64,000 bases of DNA from Vibrio mimicus (lineage in GTDB: Bacteria; Pseudomonadota; Gammaproteobacteria; Enterobacterales; Vibrionaceae), in NCBI RefSeq assembly GCF_019048845.1, contig NZ_CP077426.1, positions 1,659,501 through 1,723,500 on the forward strand, written 5' to 3'. The translations under genes were made by a program, and so were the position numbers. Positions 15,513 through 24,129 of this stretch are shown here, in pieces (position 1 is the stretch's first letter; each line of letters opens with the position of its first letter). The notes under the pieces were generated by a model. The model made no database searches and was not told the origin of the DNA. It saw nothing but the letters and a program-made list of their open reading frames with translations.

Positions 15513-16886
15513 TTAATCCATTAGCTTTAAAGTATGCTCATAAATGAATTCAGCTCCAGCTTTGCCAGTTGTAGATCCAATAATTCCACCTATCGCACCA
15601 CCGAAGACAAACCCACTGATTGTTGCTATTGCAATTATTGGGGCAGAGGCCGCACCTGCAATGCTTAGAGCCAGCACAACCCCGATTTTGCCTCCAATAG
15701 TTCCTCCACCTAAGCCACCAATAAAGCCACCAATTTCTACTGATGTTGTTTTTCCACAGTTCCCTGTGCTATCAACTTTACAGGCTTCATAAATATTATT
15801 TACGCCACTTGCTGCGCCAAGAACCAGTCCAACGTAACCAACGCCTTTTGCTGCTGTTATGCCTATAGACACGTTGGCAATACGTTTCCCGAGGTTTTTC
15901 ACAAATCCTGACATTAGAATTTCATCGGCGTTGTGAATGACTGATTTTGTTGACAGCTTTAGGCTGCGTTTTACTTGTGTGTAAATCGGTAATTTGACAC
16001 TGCGTTTAGATAAACCCGCAAATGAACCATCTAGCTTTTTAAAAAGCTCTGCGCGTTCGGCTACAAAAGGCCCGTAATTGATGCCGCCAGTTCTGCTCGC
16101 CATGGCAACTTGAGAGGCGTATAGGTCATTAATCTCAAGTAATACATCACTGATATTCTTTAACCGTTGTTCAACACCAGCTGTCGCCATGCCTACACCC
16201 AAAGAAGCATAAGCGTAATAGTCACTGGGTAGGCCATCTTGCTTGATTTTGGCAAACGTTTGATTTGCATAATAATCCAACAGTTCTAAGTGTCGGTTTA
16301 CTGTTGCTACCTGTTCATCGGTTAACTTTTCTAGCTCGGTACTTGCTGCTTGTGCGTCTTCTTGTAAATCAGCGAGTGCTTTCTTTTCTTGCTCAGTCGT
16401 CGGTTTAGTCGTGGGGACGATGACAATTTCCCCTTCTCTGACGGGATTATTGAGGTGAACATTGCATTGTTTAATAAATTGCTTCTGTTCTTCACTGGTT
16501 TCAACAGTAAATAAGTCCGCCCAAAGTTGCGCTTGTGGTTGAGTAACGGTGTTTTGCATCCAGCCCAACATAAATTCTTCTTTATTCTTTTGTTGGTCTT
16601 GAAGCTTTGCCCAATCATTTTCTGATTGTTCTAGTCGCTCTTTGCGCTGACGCTCAACTTTTTCTCGTGTTGTTTCTTGGATAGGCTCAGGCTTTAGAAA
16701 CGATTGAACACTGGGCACAGAAGAGCCAAGTGGTGCAAAGTTACGGGCTTCAGCGGCTTTCAATGCCGCAGAGCTTTTTTCCCATTCCCGACGCATGTGG
16801 CATGACGAGCAAGTGCAAGTAATGGGGTCTTTCCAAAAAGGGCAGCGATAGAGTTTTGTCTTATCAAAAATATCGTATATGGGCAT
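15513..16886 (-). CDS. Candidate membrane-disrupting (T6SS-type) antibacterial effector
   Basis: This 457-residue protein starts at ATG 16886, which has AGAGAAAG upstream; the longer frame begins at 16922. N-terminal Cys/His residues (CPFWKDPITCTCSSCH, ~15-30) could bind metal. A charged helical stretch and a LysM- or MIX-like NPVREGEIVIVP segment (~147-158) follow. The last ~110 residues are hydrophobic and rich in GxxxG glycine zippers (GGFIGGLGGGTIGGKIG), as in pore-forming toxins. There is no signal peptide. A membrane protein gene follows within 6 bp. Delivery by T6SS is an inference from the effector-immunity layout and the Vibrio setting. The pair lies opposite in strand to the cassette genes. 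Confidence 0.6.
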   Translation of the reverse strand: MPIYDIFDKTKLYRCPFWKDPITCTCSSCHMRREWEKSSAALKAAEARNFAPLGSSVPSVQSFLKPEPIQETTREKVERQRKERLEQSENDWAKLQDQQKNKEEFMLGWMQNTVTQPQAQLWADLFTVETSEEQKQFIKQCNVHLNNPVREGEIVIVPTTKPTTEQEKKALADLQEDAQAASTELEKLTDEQVATVNRHLELLDYYANQTFAKIKQDGLPSDYYAYASLGVGMATAGVEQRLKNISDVLLEINDLYASQVAMASRTGGINYGPFVAERAELFKKLDGSFAGLSKRSVKLPIYTQVKRSLKLSTKSVIHNADEILMSGFVKNLGKRIANVSIGITAAKGVGYVGLVLGAASGVNNIYEACKVDSTGNCGKTTSVEIGGFIGGLGGGTIGGKIGVVLALSIAGAASAPIIAIATISGFVFGGAIGGIIGSTTGKAGAEFIYEHTLKLMD

Positions 16887-17269
16887 GTTCTTTCTCTGAC
16901 GTTTTATAAGTTGCCCTATCATAACCCCAAAAATTTACAGGCAGAAATTTGCCCAGTGTTTATGGAACAATGTGGCCTCTGGTGAGAGTTGCTCTGTGTT
17001 ATTGTTCTAAGATGCTTTTGGCCAGAACCTTCACAGTTGGCACTTCGTAACTCAGAAGTGCCCCATTTTGTGCTGGGGCTGGAATATTTCCGCATTTTGC
17101 CCAATTAGTTTTCCCTTACAAATACTAATAGCAAGTATCCAAGCATGTTGCCGCTCCTCTTCAATTCTTCGTATATCTGTATCTCAATACTGACATTTGT
17201 TTGATTACATCAGAGCCGATGTTGGTTACCATTCATGTTTCATATCAAATATCGTTGGCATAGCAATAA
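16887..17269. other. Intergenic region, 383 bp
   Basis: No convincing gene. An 8-bp stem (GGCACTTC 17039-17046, GAAGTGCC 17055-17062) is followed by CCATTTT and may be a weak terminator or regulatory hairpin. The divergent promoters of the effector and the DUF4041 gene should lie here. Confidence 0.5.
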
Positions 17270-18799
17270 ATGGATAATAATTCAATGACTTATATCTTAG
17301 TGGCGACTATAGTTTTGCTTCTCATTGTCGATTTTCTTCTGCTAAGAAAAACTTCAAAATTGAGCAAAAAACTTGCAGATACAGAAGCTCTTCGGTCCGT
17401 GGCAGAGGCAACAATCGAAGAGTATAAAGAAAGATACTCTCAGATATTTGATGTTGAAGCTGAGTGCGAAAAAATCAAGGCGCAGCTGAAATCTGATAAG
17501 CAAAAGTTAGAAGAGACAGCACTTCAAGCCTTACGCGAAATCGAACACAAAAGAGCCGAGGCTAATGCGAAGCATCAATCTATTGAAGAGAAGATCAGTG
17601 AACTCCAGATTGACTACAAGAGTAAGAAAGCCACCTACGACTCTCTAACTAAGCAAATAGCCATATTTAATGAGGATATTGAGCTTATTGAGCTTGGCTT
17701 CTATAAACCAAAGTTTGATTTTGATTCATCAGAAACATTTAAAGAAGAGATTAACAAGTGCAAAGAACGCCAGAAAGCTTTACTGAAAGAGAAGTCTTCT
17801 AGCGGAGCGATATATTGTTACCGTGAATGGACTGTCGATGGTTCAAGAAGCGAAGGTAAGAAAATGACCGATAAGAGCATCCGCCTCACTGCACGAGCCT
17901 TCAATAACGAATGTGAGGCAGCTACTGCAAATTGTACGTGGAAAAACGTCACAAAGATGGAAGAGCGTATAAATAAGGCATTTGCAGCAATCAATAAGCT
18001 AAATGAACCAAATGCCATATCTATCACAGAACGTTATCTTAAAGAAAAATTGAGAGAACTTCAGTTGACCTATGAATATTGTCAAAAGAAACAACGCGAG
18101 AAAGAAGAGCAAGCAGAAATCAAAGCTCAAATGCGTGAGGAAGCAAGGATAGAGGCAGAGATAAAAAAAGCAGAAGATGAAGCTGTTAAGGAAGAAAAGC
18201 GTTATCAAAAAGCCTTAGAAGTTGCACGGCAGGAGCTTGAAAAGGCCAGCGATGAAATGAAATCAGAGCTAGAAGAACAGATAGCTCAGTTACAGGCCAA
18301 CCTAGAAGAAGCAGAACGAAAGCACCAGCGTGCTCAATCAATGGCGGAGCAAACCAAGAGAGGTCACGTTTATATTATATCTAACATTGGCTCATTCGGA
18401 GAAAACATCTATAAGATAGGCATGACTCGCCGATTAGAGCCTATGGATAGAGTAAATGAGCTTGGGGATGCTTCAGTACCTTTTACCTTTGATGTACATG
18501 CTATGATTCATACGAATGACGCGCCAACTCTTGAGAAAAAGCTTCACGACGAGTTTGATTCTCACCGATTAAATATGATTAATAGACGCAAAGAGTTTTT
18601 CAACGTATCTCTGGAAGAAATAAAACATGCGGTAAGTCAATTTACCGATCAGTCTGTGGAGTTTATTGAAACTGCTGTTGCTCAGGACTATTACGAGACA
18701 AAAGCAATGAAGAAACAACTTTTGGCAAGGCAAGGAAAGTTGGAATTAGAAGAGTTATATTCATCTAAAGCCATACCCAAATTTGCAGATGTGCTGTAG
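17270..18799 (+). CDS. DUF4041 protein with C-terminal T5orf172/Mug113 (GIY-YIG-type) domain
   Basis: The protein has 509 residues: one N-terminal membrane helix (~8-25), a long coiled coil (~28-130), a DUF4041-like middle (~140-270), a second charged coiled coil (~275-360), and a C-terminal T5orf172/Mug113 domain starting GHVYIISN (~365) with YKIGMTRR. That domain belongs to the GIY-YIG nuclease group. Such proteins are frequent in phages and islands and have been suspected in phage defence; the function is not established. No attC site follows it. Confidence 0.75.
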   Translation: MDNNSMTYILVATIVLLLIVDFLLLRKTSKLSKKLADTEALRSVAEATIEEYKERYSQIFDVEAECEKIKAQLKSDKQKLEETALQALREIEHKRAEANAKHQSIEEKISELQIDYKSKKATYDSLTKQIAIFNEDIELIELGFYKPKFDFDSSETFKEEINKCKERQKALLKEKSSSGAIYCYREWTVDGSRSEGKKMTDKSIRLTARAFNNECEAATANCTWKNVTKMEERINKAFAAINKLNEPNAISITERYLKEKLRELQLTYEYCQKKQREKEEQAEIKAQMREEARIEAEIKKAEDEAVKEEKRYQKALEVARQELEKASDEMKSELEEQIAQLQANLEEAERKHQRAQSMAEQTKRGHVYIISNIGSFGENIYKIGMTRRLEPMDRVNELGDASVPFTFDVHAMIHTNDAPTLEKKLHDEFDSHRLNMINRRKEFFNVSLEEIKHAVSQFTDQSVEFIETAVAQDYYETKAMKKQLLARQGKLELEELYSSKAIPKFADVL

Positions 18800-18885
18800 A
18801 GCGTCTTCTAGCGTTTAGAGAAAACGGGGTACAGCTCAAATAGCTTCTGTCCAGATGTATGCTGGCGGGGGCATGTAACACGAAA

Positions 18886-19300
18886 ATGCCCCATTTCGCG
18901 TTAGAACCTTTACTCATTCACACCCTATTCATGTGCTTTTGCCTTACTAAAAGTCATCAATTATTCCAATGCTGTTTGTTGTGAATCCCCGTGATGTATC
19001 ACGGGGGTAGATTCCACCACACTCCAAGGCTTCAGCGTGTCTTTTCCACCATCGAGTAACTTTCCTTTCTTAAAAGAAAAAGCCGCCTAAGTCGGCGGCC
19101 ATTCATTGCAAGCAAAGGTGTCATTCATCTTGAATCTATCGTTCATCGCAAACACTCAACGACAGACTTGCGGCATTCAATACTCTTCTGTATAAAACGC
19201 GATAAGCAACATAATGCCCATGCAATTGTTGTGGTTATTAGTTGCATTAGTATCATTACATCGAGTGATTAGACGGCTTACGGCCTGCTAATCACTGTGA
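18886..19300 (+). repeat. R unit, copy 2 (complete)
   Basis: This is the complete ~415-bp non-coding repeat. It starts GCCCCATTTCGCGTTAGAACC and ends in the inverted repeat AGTGATTAG/CTAATCACT at 19264-19297. It contains the CCCCGTGATGTATCACGGGG hairpin and the GCCGCC/GGCGGC stem. Copy 1 is its closest relative. The next gene starts 41 bp downstream. Confidence 0.88.
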
Positions 19301-19340
19301 TGGGGCTTCATTCAAGTACAAAATTCTAAAGAGGTGGCTA

Positions 19341-21170
19341 GTGAGATTACACGAAATTAAGATCGACAATTTTCGAAAATTAAAAGGTTGTACGATTGGT
19401 TTTAGAGATTCGAATTTTTTAATTGGCGCAAATAATGCGGGTAAATCTAGTGTGTTTGCAGCAATTCAACTTCTGCATAGTGCAAAGAATGCACAGAGAG
19501 AAGATTATTCGAAAACATATAATGAAAAAGATGATTTGTATGAATATGCTGAAGAAATTGAAATGGTTGCGGAATACCACAATTTGCCGGAAGAGGCTAA
19601 AGAGTGGGTTGGTTTTAAAGGCAGAATTATTAAAGTTGAGGCTCCTTTACCAGATGAAACTGAAAACAGCATAGTTTACAAAAAAGTTTGGTCTATCACA
19701 CAGTCAAAGCCAAAAGTTTACATGCTTGAATATCCTAAGGCACCTAAAGACCAGTTTATTGGTGCAACACAAGTGTCAGAATTAGTAGGTGACGATTTCA
19801 CGGCAGAATTTTTGAAAGAATTTTTTGGTGAAGGTAATTTTTCTAAAAACCTCACTATTAAAGCAATTAAAGAAAAACTCGAAGATTTAACTGAATATTG
19901 GGAAATTCAAGAAGATCAAGAACCACAGTGGGTTGAAAATCCGGGTGGCATTCCTGGTAATGTACTTTCTAAATTACCTCGTATTGTTATTGTGCCTGCT
20001 GAATCATGTGTATCTGAATTAACCTCAAGCAATGGAGCATTACAGTCTCTTTTAGGTGATTTATTTGAACAAGTGCGATCTCAGTCAGAAAACTATGAAC
20101 AAGCACAGCATTTTCTAAACCAATTAGCATCAGAACTAAATCCAAGTGATACAGGCACTGACTTTGGTAAGTTAATTCAAGAACTAAATGGTATGGTTCA
20201 CAACTTGTTTCCAGATTCATCTGTTCATGTTTCTGCCGCATTAGATAAACCAGAGAAAACTATTAAACCTCAATTTTCAGTTGAACTGGAAAGTAATGTA
20301 AAAACAGAGGTTTCATACCAAGGTCACGGTATGATAAGAGCAACAGCATTTCAGTTGCTGAGGTTTGTACAGGAATTTGTTAACAAAAATTCAGATAACC
20401 CGCGAAGCACGATTTTCTGCTTTGAAGAACCAGAAATTTATTTGCATCCTTCGGCGGCAAATCAACTCAGGGATTCGTTGTATGAGCTTGCAGGACCTAA
20501 TTGTCAAATTGTTGCGACTACCCATTCGCCATATATGGTAAATCTTGGTACAGACAATAGCATTAGCTTAACTAAATTTTCATATAGCGATGGTGGCTTT
20601 ACTGGAACTACATCATTCAATCTTGAAAGTGCATTCTCTGATCTTCAACAGGATGAAAAACAAAATCTGAAAATGTTACTAAAAGTTGATGATTATATCT
20701 CAAGAATGTTTTTTACTAACAAATGTATATTTGTGGAAGGAGATACAGAAGAAGTTGTCGTTAGAGAAACAATCAAGCGTTTAAGCTCGGAAGATAAGGC
20801 TCGGGTTATTGGTAATTGTGAGTTCCTAAGGGCGCGTGGTAAAGCTGTGTTGATTTCGATAGCTAAATACCTAAATACATTAGATGTTAACTATATTTTC
20901 ATGCACGATCGTGATGCTGGAACGGAGAGGGCAGAAGCAATGAATGCTCCCATTCTTGCTCAAACAGGTCCTGAACGTAGAATAATGATCGAAGAGTGTA
21001 TCGAAGACTTGCTCGGTTATGCTGCACCATCAAGCGAAAAACCGTATAAGGCATACGAACATATATCTTCAAATTGGAGTGATGAGTTCAGCGAATTACC
21101 AGAGCGTTGGAAAACTGTGTTTTTAGATCTTTGTTCTCCATATTTAGATCATCTAAAACCAGCCCCATAA
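19341..21170 (+). CDS. OLD-family ATP-dependent endonuclease (class 1)
   Basis: The 609-residue protein has an SMC-like ATPase half, with Walker A GANNAGKSS (~31-39), Walker B FCFEEPEIYLHP and a following THSPYMV segment, and a C-terminal TOPRIM nuclease with FVEGDTEEVVV and HDRDAG acidic motifs. It starts with GTG after GAGGTGG. OLD proteins cut DNA and act against phages (P2 Old). No UvrD-like GajB gene follows, so this is a stand-alone class 1 OLD and not Gabija. It ends inside an attC site and therefore forms a VCR cassette. Confidence 0.88.
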   Translation: MRLHEIKIDNFRKLKGCTIGFRDSNFLIGANNAGKSSVFAAIQLLHSAKNAQREDYSKTYNEKDDLYEYAEEIEMVAEYHNLPEEAKEWVGFKGRIIKVEAPLPDETENSIVYKKVWSITQSKPKVYMLEYPKAPKDQFIGATQVSELVGDDFTAEFLKEFFGEGNFSKNLTIKAIKEKLEDLTEYWEIQEDQEPQWVENPGGIPGNVLSKLPRIVIVPAESCVSELTSSNGALQSLLGDLFEQVRSQSENYEQAQHFLNQLASELNPSDTGTDFGKLIQELNGMVHNLFPDSSVHVSAALDKPEKTIKPQFSVELESNVKTEVSYQGHGMIRATAFQLLRFVQEFVNKNSDNPRSTIFCFEEPEIYLHPSAANQLRDSLYELAGPNCQIVATTHSPYMVNLGTDNSISLTKFSYSDGGFTGTTSFNLESAFSDLQQDEKQNLKMLLKVDDYISRMFFTNKCIFVEGDTEEVVVRETIKRLSSEDKARVIGNCEFLRARGKAVLISIAKYLNTLDVNYIFMHDRDAGTERAEAMNAPILAQTGPERRIMIEECIEDLLGYAAPSSEKPYKAYEHISSNWSDEFSELPERWKTVFLDLCSPYLDHLKPAP

Positions 21171-21290
21171 CAAACGCTTCAAGAGGGACAGCCAACGCGC
21201 GGCATTTTTACCATGCGTTGGTTTTTGTGATTATGGTGTTATGCGGAAAGTTGGCAGTAGCGTTGGCTGCCCCTTAAGCGGGCGTTAGAA
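21165..21290 (+). repeat. attC site (VCR type) 3
   Basis: The R'' CCATAAC overlaps the OLD stop codon. The canonical VCR body includes AAGAGGGACAGCCAACGC, and the R' box is GTTAGAA (21284-21290). Confidence 0.93.
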
Positions 21291-21316
21291 AATTAATCCA
21301 ACCTGTAGAGATATTT

Positions 21317-21550
21317 ATGAGAACAAAAGTAAAACTGAAAGACGGTGAATCGTTAAATCTAGTAGGTCATCGGACAAAAGGCACAATGGCTGAAATGGAT
21401 ATTTACGATTATGTCGTGATGGATTCATTTGGCGTTATTGTTGGAAAAGTAGAGTATACAGATCATACAGCTATTCGAGGTTTTCATCGAACTCAGAGGC
21501 TAAAGCAAGTTGATAATTTAGGCAATGTAATCATCGAAGAGACTTGGTGA
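21317..21550 (+). CDS. Small hypothetical protein, first gene of the deaminase cassette
   Basis: I do not recognise this 77-residue acidic/basic mixed protein. It appears beta-rich, with no membrane helix. An ATG follows a GTAGAGAT ribosome-binding site. It precedes the deaminase gene by 26 bp in the same cassette and may be a partner. Confidence 0.55.
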   Translation: MRTKVKLKDGESLNLVGHRTKGTMAEMDIYDYVVMDSFGVIVGKVEYTDHTAIRGFHRTQRLKQVDNLGNVIIEETW

Positions 21551-21576
21551 TTTTGTAAAATAAAAAGGTATTAATT

Positions 21577-22041
21577 ATGAAATTTTTGATTGAATCAAAA
21601 CCAATGGATAAGTGGGATACTAGATTTTGTAAATTGGCAAAACATGTTTCCAAATGGTCTAAAGATCCTAATGCACAGGTTGGTGCCGCACTCTTTTCTA
21701 AAAAGGGTGGGGATATATCGATTGGGTATAATGGTTTCCCCATGGGAGTTGAGGACTCAGCTGAACGGTTAAATAATGCGGATGTTAAGTTGGAACTTGT
21801 TGTACATGCGGAAGTAAATGCAATTATAGCAGCAGGTTCACGTTCATTCGGTTCAACTCTTTATGTTTGGGGTAAACCAATTTGTTCTAGGTGTGCTGGA
21901 CCAATTATCCAAGCAGGTGTTAAGCGAGTTGTTGCTCTAAAACCAGGAGATAGTGATTCGAAATGGGATATAAGTGGTAAAACTGCGTATGATATGTTTG
22001 TAGAGGCTGGTATAACAGTTGATTTTTACTCAGTTGTTTAG
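21577..22041 (+). CDS. Deoxycytidylate/cytidine deaminase family protein
   Basis: The 154-residue enzyme has the zinc-binding motifs HAEVNA (~82-87) and PICSRC (~109-114, the PCxxC box), with the proton-shuttle Glu present. dCMP deaminases supply dUMP. In Vibrio, deaminases such as AvcD deplete dC nucleotides during phage infection, but those are larger and carry a P-loop domain that this protein lacks. It is in a VCR cassette with a 77-aa gene; a defence role is inference. Confidence 0.82.
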   Translation: MKFLIESKPMDKWDTRFCKLAKHVSKWSKDPNAQVGAALFSKKGGDISIGYNGFPMGVEDSAERLNNADVKLELVVHAEVNAIIAAGSRSFGSTLYVWGKPICSRCAGPIIQAGVKRVVALKPGDSDSKWDISGKTAYDMFVEAGITVDFYSVV

Positions 22042-22052
22042 AGTGAAAAAAT

Positions 22053-22178
22053 TTCTAACAAATGCTTCAAGAGGGACAGCCAACGCGTGGCATTTTTGCT
22101 ATGCGTTGCATTTTGTGTTTAAAGTGGTATGCGGGAGCTTCAGTATTGCATCGTTCACACCTTGATAGGACGTTCGAT
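22053..22178 (+). repeat. attC site (VCR type) 4
   Basis: R'' is TTCTAAC, the body is VCR (AAGAGGGACAGCCAACGCGTGGCA) and the right box reads GTTCGAT, slightly off GTTRRRY at the fourth base. It closes the deaminase cassette. Confidence 0.88.
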
Positions 22179-22204
22179 TTTCATTTTAAAATTGGAGTAT
22201 AAAA

Positions 22205-23623
22205 ATGAGTAATTCAATAGTGGTTACATCTCAGAATCAAGTAACAACAGGTGTTGATCAATTTTCAAATGGATTGACAACTTATCTTGGAGAACTAGGT
22301 TTACCAACAAATCAGGTATTAGTTCCAGTGACCGAAAGGTCGCGTGTAATAAACAACCTTCCTGAAGTGATCACTTTAATTGATAATAATCAGCGTACAA
22401 CTTCAATTTATCTCTCGAAATTTATTGCAGCTTGTGGGGCTGGATTATTTGATGCTGCCTTAAATTTTATTTGGGATGAAACAGTCGTTAATCTACGTAA
22501 TAAAGTTATACGCTTTGATATTGAGTATTTTTATGACAGTGTGGTTACTGATGAAAATCGTAGGAAAAAGCTAAAAGACGAGCATGACTTAGTCAAAATT
22601 GAAGAGTGGGAATTAGTGAGAGGCTGCCATCTTACAGGCATCTTATCTGATATCGGTTATAAACATTTAGATTATATTCGTGATATGCGTAACTGGGCTA
22701 GTGCTGCACATCCTAACCAGAATGAACTGACAGGTTTTCAATTAATTTCTTGGCTGGAAACTTGTATTAAAGAGGTTATTGGCAAGGAGCCAGAGGGTGT
22801 CGCAATTGAAATTAAACGCTTTCTGAGCAATATCCGCAATAATGTATTAACTACCACCGATGCAGATCATATTAAAGCTGCCCTAGAGCATTTACCTCAG
22901 GACTTAGGAATATCCTTACTGCGAACTTTATTTGGTATGTATACTGCCCAAAATGCAGCTATGCAGGTCAAAAATAACATTCGTTTGATTTGTAGTAAAT
23001 CTTGGCAAATAGCTCCAGATGGAGTGCGTTTTGAGTGTGGCTTGAAGTATGCGACTTATGCATCAAATGGGGAAACATTACGTAAGGACGCGGCAAATGA
23101 ATTTTTAACTTTAGTTAATGGCTTACCTTATCTTCCTAAAGATACTTTAGCTGTAGAGCTATCTGAAAAAATTAGTAACCTTTACATGGCTCATACAGGT
23201 CGCAATAACTTCTATAATGAGCCTGCTCATGCAAGAATTTTAGACTCTTACGTTTCCTCTACAGGATTAGTACCTGATTCAGTGCGGAAGCAATACGTAA
23301 AAACTGTCGTAATGGCGAAAATCGGCAATGGTTATGGTATTTCTACGATGGCAGAGTCGTACTATGACAACATGCTCACTAAATTTGGTGACGATGAGAT
23401 CAAGGAGTTTGTCTTCCTTCTCTCTGACAGTGAAGTATCTTCAAGAGTGTGCTTGTCATCTTGCTATCAAGGTTTTAAAAACTTGGCTACTTATTTTGCT
23501 GGCAAAACTACAAATCAAGTTTCTTTACAAGCCATTGGATTTATCTCTCAGTCAACGGTTCAGCAATTACCTAATCTCGGTAAAGATACTCGTTATAAAA
23601 CAGTATTAGCGTCCTTTGCTTAG
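22205..23623 (+). CDS. Unrecognised 472-aa protein with a HEPN-like RX6H motif
   Basis: I do not recognise the family. The protein is helical and soluble. At residues ~163-170, in the stretch RDMRNWASAAHPN, it has R-N-x5-H, matching the RX4-6H catalytic motif of HEPN ribonucleases. The C-terminal ~250 residues have no familiar motif. It begins 26 bp after an attC but no VCR follows; a 12-bp-stem hairpin lies downstream. Given the defence genes around it, an abortive-infection RNase is the leading guess. Confidence 0.6.
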   Translation: MSNSIVVTSQNQVTTGVDQFSNGLTTYLGELGLPTNQVLVPVTERSRVINNLPEVITLIDNNQRTTSIYLSKFIAACGAGLFDAALNFIWDETVVNLRNKVIRFDIEYFYDSVVTDENRRKKLKDEHDLVKIEEWELVRGCHLTGILSDIGYKHLDYIRDMRNWASAAHPNQNELTGFQLISWLETCIKEVIGKEPEGVAIEIKRFLSNIRNNVLTTTDADHIKAALEHLPQDLGISLLRTLFGMYTAQNAAMQVKNNIRLICSKSWQIAPDGVRFECGLKYATYASNGETLRKDAANEFLTLVNGLPYLPKDTLAVELSEKISNLYMAHTGRNNFYNEPAHARILDSYVSSTGLVPDSVRKQYVKTVVMAKIGNGYGISTMAESYYDNMLTKFGDDEIKEFVFLLSDSEVSSRVCLSSCYQGFKNLATYFAGKTTNQVSLQAIGFISQSTVQQLPNLGKDTRYKTVLASFA

Positions 23624-23675
23624 AAGCAACCATACAAAAAGTTTAAGGTTTCAAGATACTTTTTCTAATCTGTTC

Positions 23676-23709
23676 TAAACGATTTAGCGCTTTGAATCTA
23701 AATCGTTTA
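23676..23709 (+). terminator. Perfect 12-bp stem hairpin after the 472-aa gene
   Basis: TAAACGATTTAG and CTAAATCGTTTA pair perfectly around a 10-nt loop. There is no T run, so it may be a processing or recombination site and not a terminator. The rest of 23710-24129 shows no gene; its only feature is a GCGTC/GACGC mini-hairpin near 23990. Confidence 0.5.
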
Positions 23710-24129
23710 TGTCCAATTGTGAGTTGAACGAAGCCGAGGCACGGAACCAGAAATTTATCTGTACGATCTAGTCGTGACTTACAAGTTAATGTGTAAGATT
23801 GAGTATTAGTCAGTACAAGTTATTCATACTTGAACCTAGCTTGATCTCACCCATTGGCTTAGTGCCAGATTCAACTCATACTGTAATGAATAAATCTTTG
23901 CATGCTTATTCATTCGAGGAATAGGATCAAAACATTAATAATATCGAGCCATAATTTTGAATCTGCATTAACTTCGTCCCGCTATGCGTCTGAAGCGACG
24001 CGCTACACTCAATAAACTCTGATAACATGCTTTCACATTATTGACAAAAAATCTCTTTCTGTGAACGACTTAGGAAAAAACTCGCTCAATTCGCTGCCAC
24101 CGAGTGAGTCCATTGTTGAGAACGAGATA

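Noticed and set aside
15544..15792. Proline/isoleucine-rich frame on the plus strand
   Set aside because: It is the antisense of the glycine-rich end of the effector gene and has no coding support of its own.
16919..17104. 61-codon frame upstream of the effector
   Set aside because: It has no ribosome-binding site and overlaps a hairpin; composition is not protein-like.
19341..21550. Gabija system
   Set aside because: The OLD nuclease is GajA-like, but the next genes are a 77-aa protein and a deaminase across an attC site; no UvrD-like GajB is present.
24061..24129. N-terminal extension of UmuC from GTG 24061
   Set aside because: UmuC homology starts exactly at ATG 24130, and the extension resembles no known UmuC.
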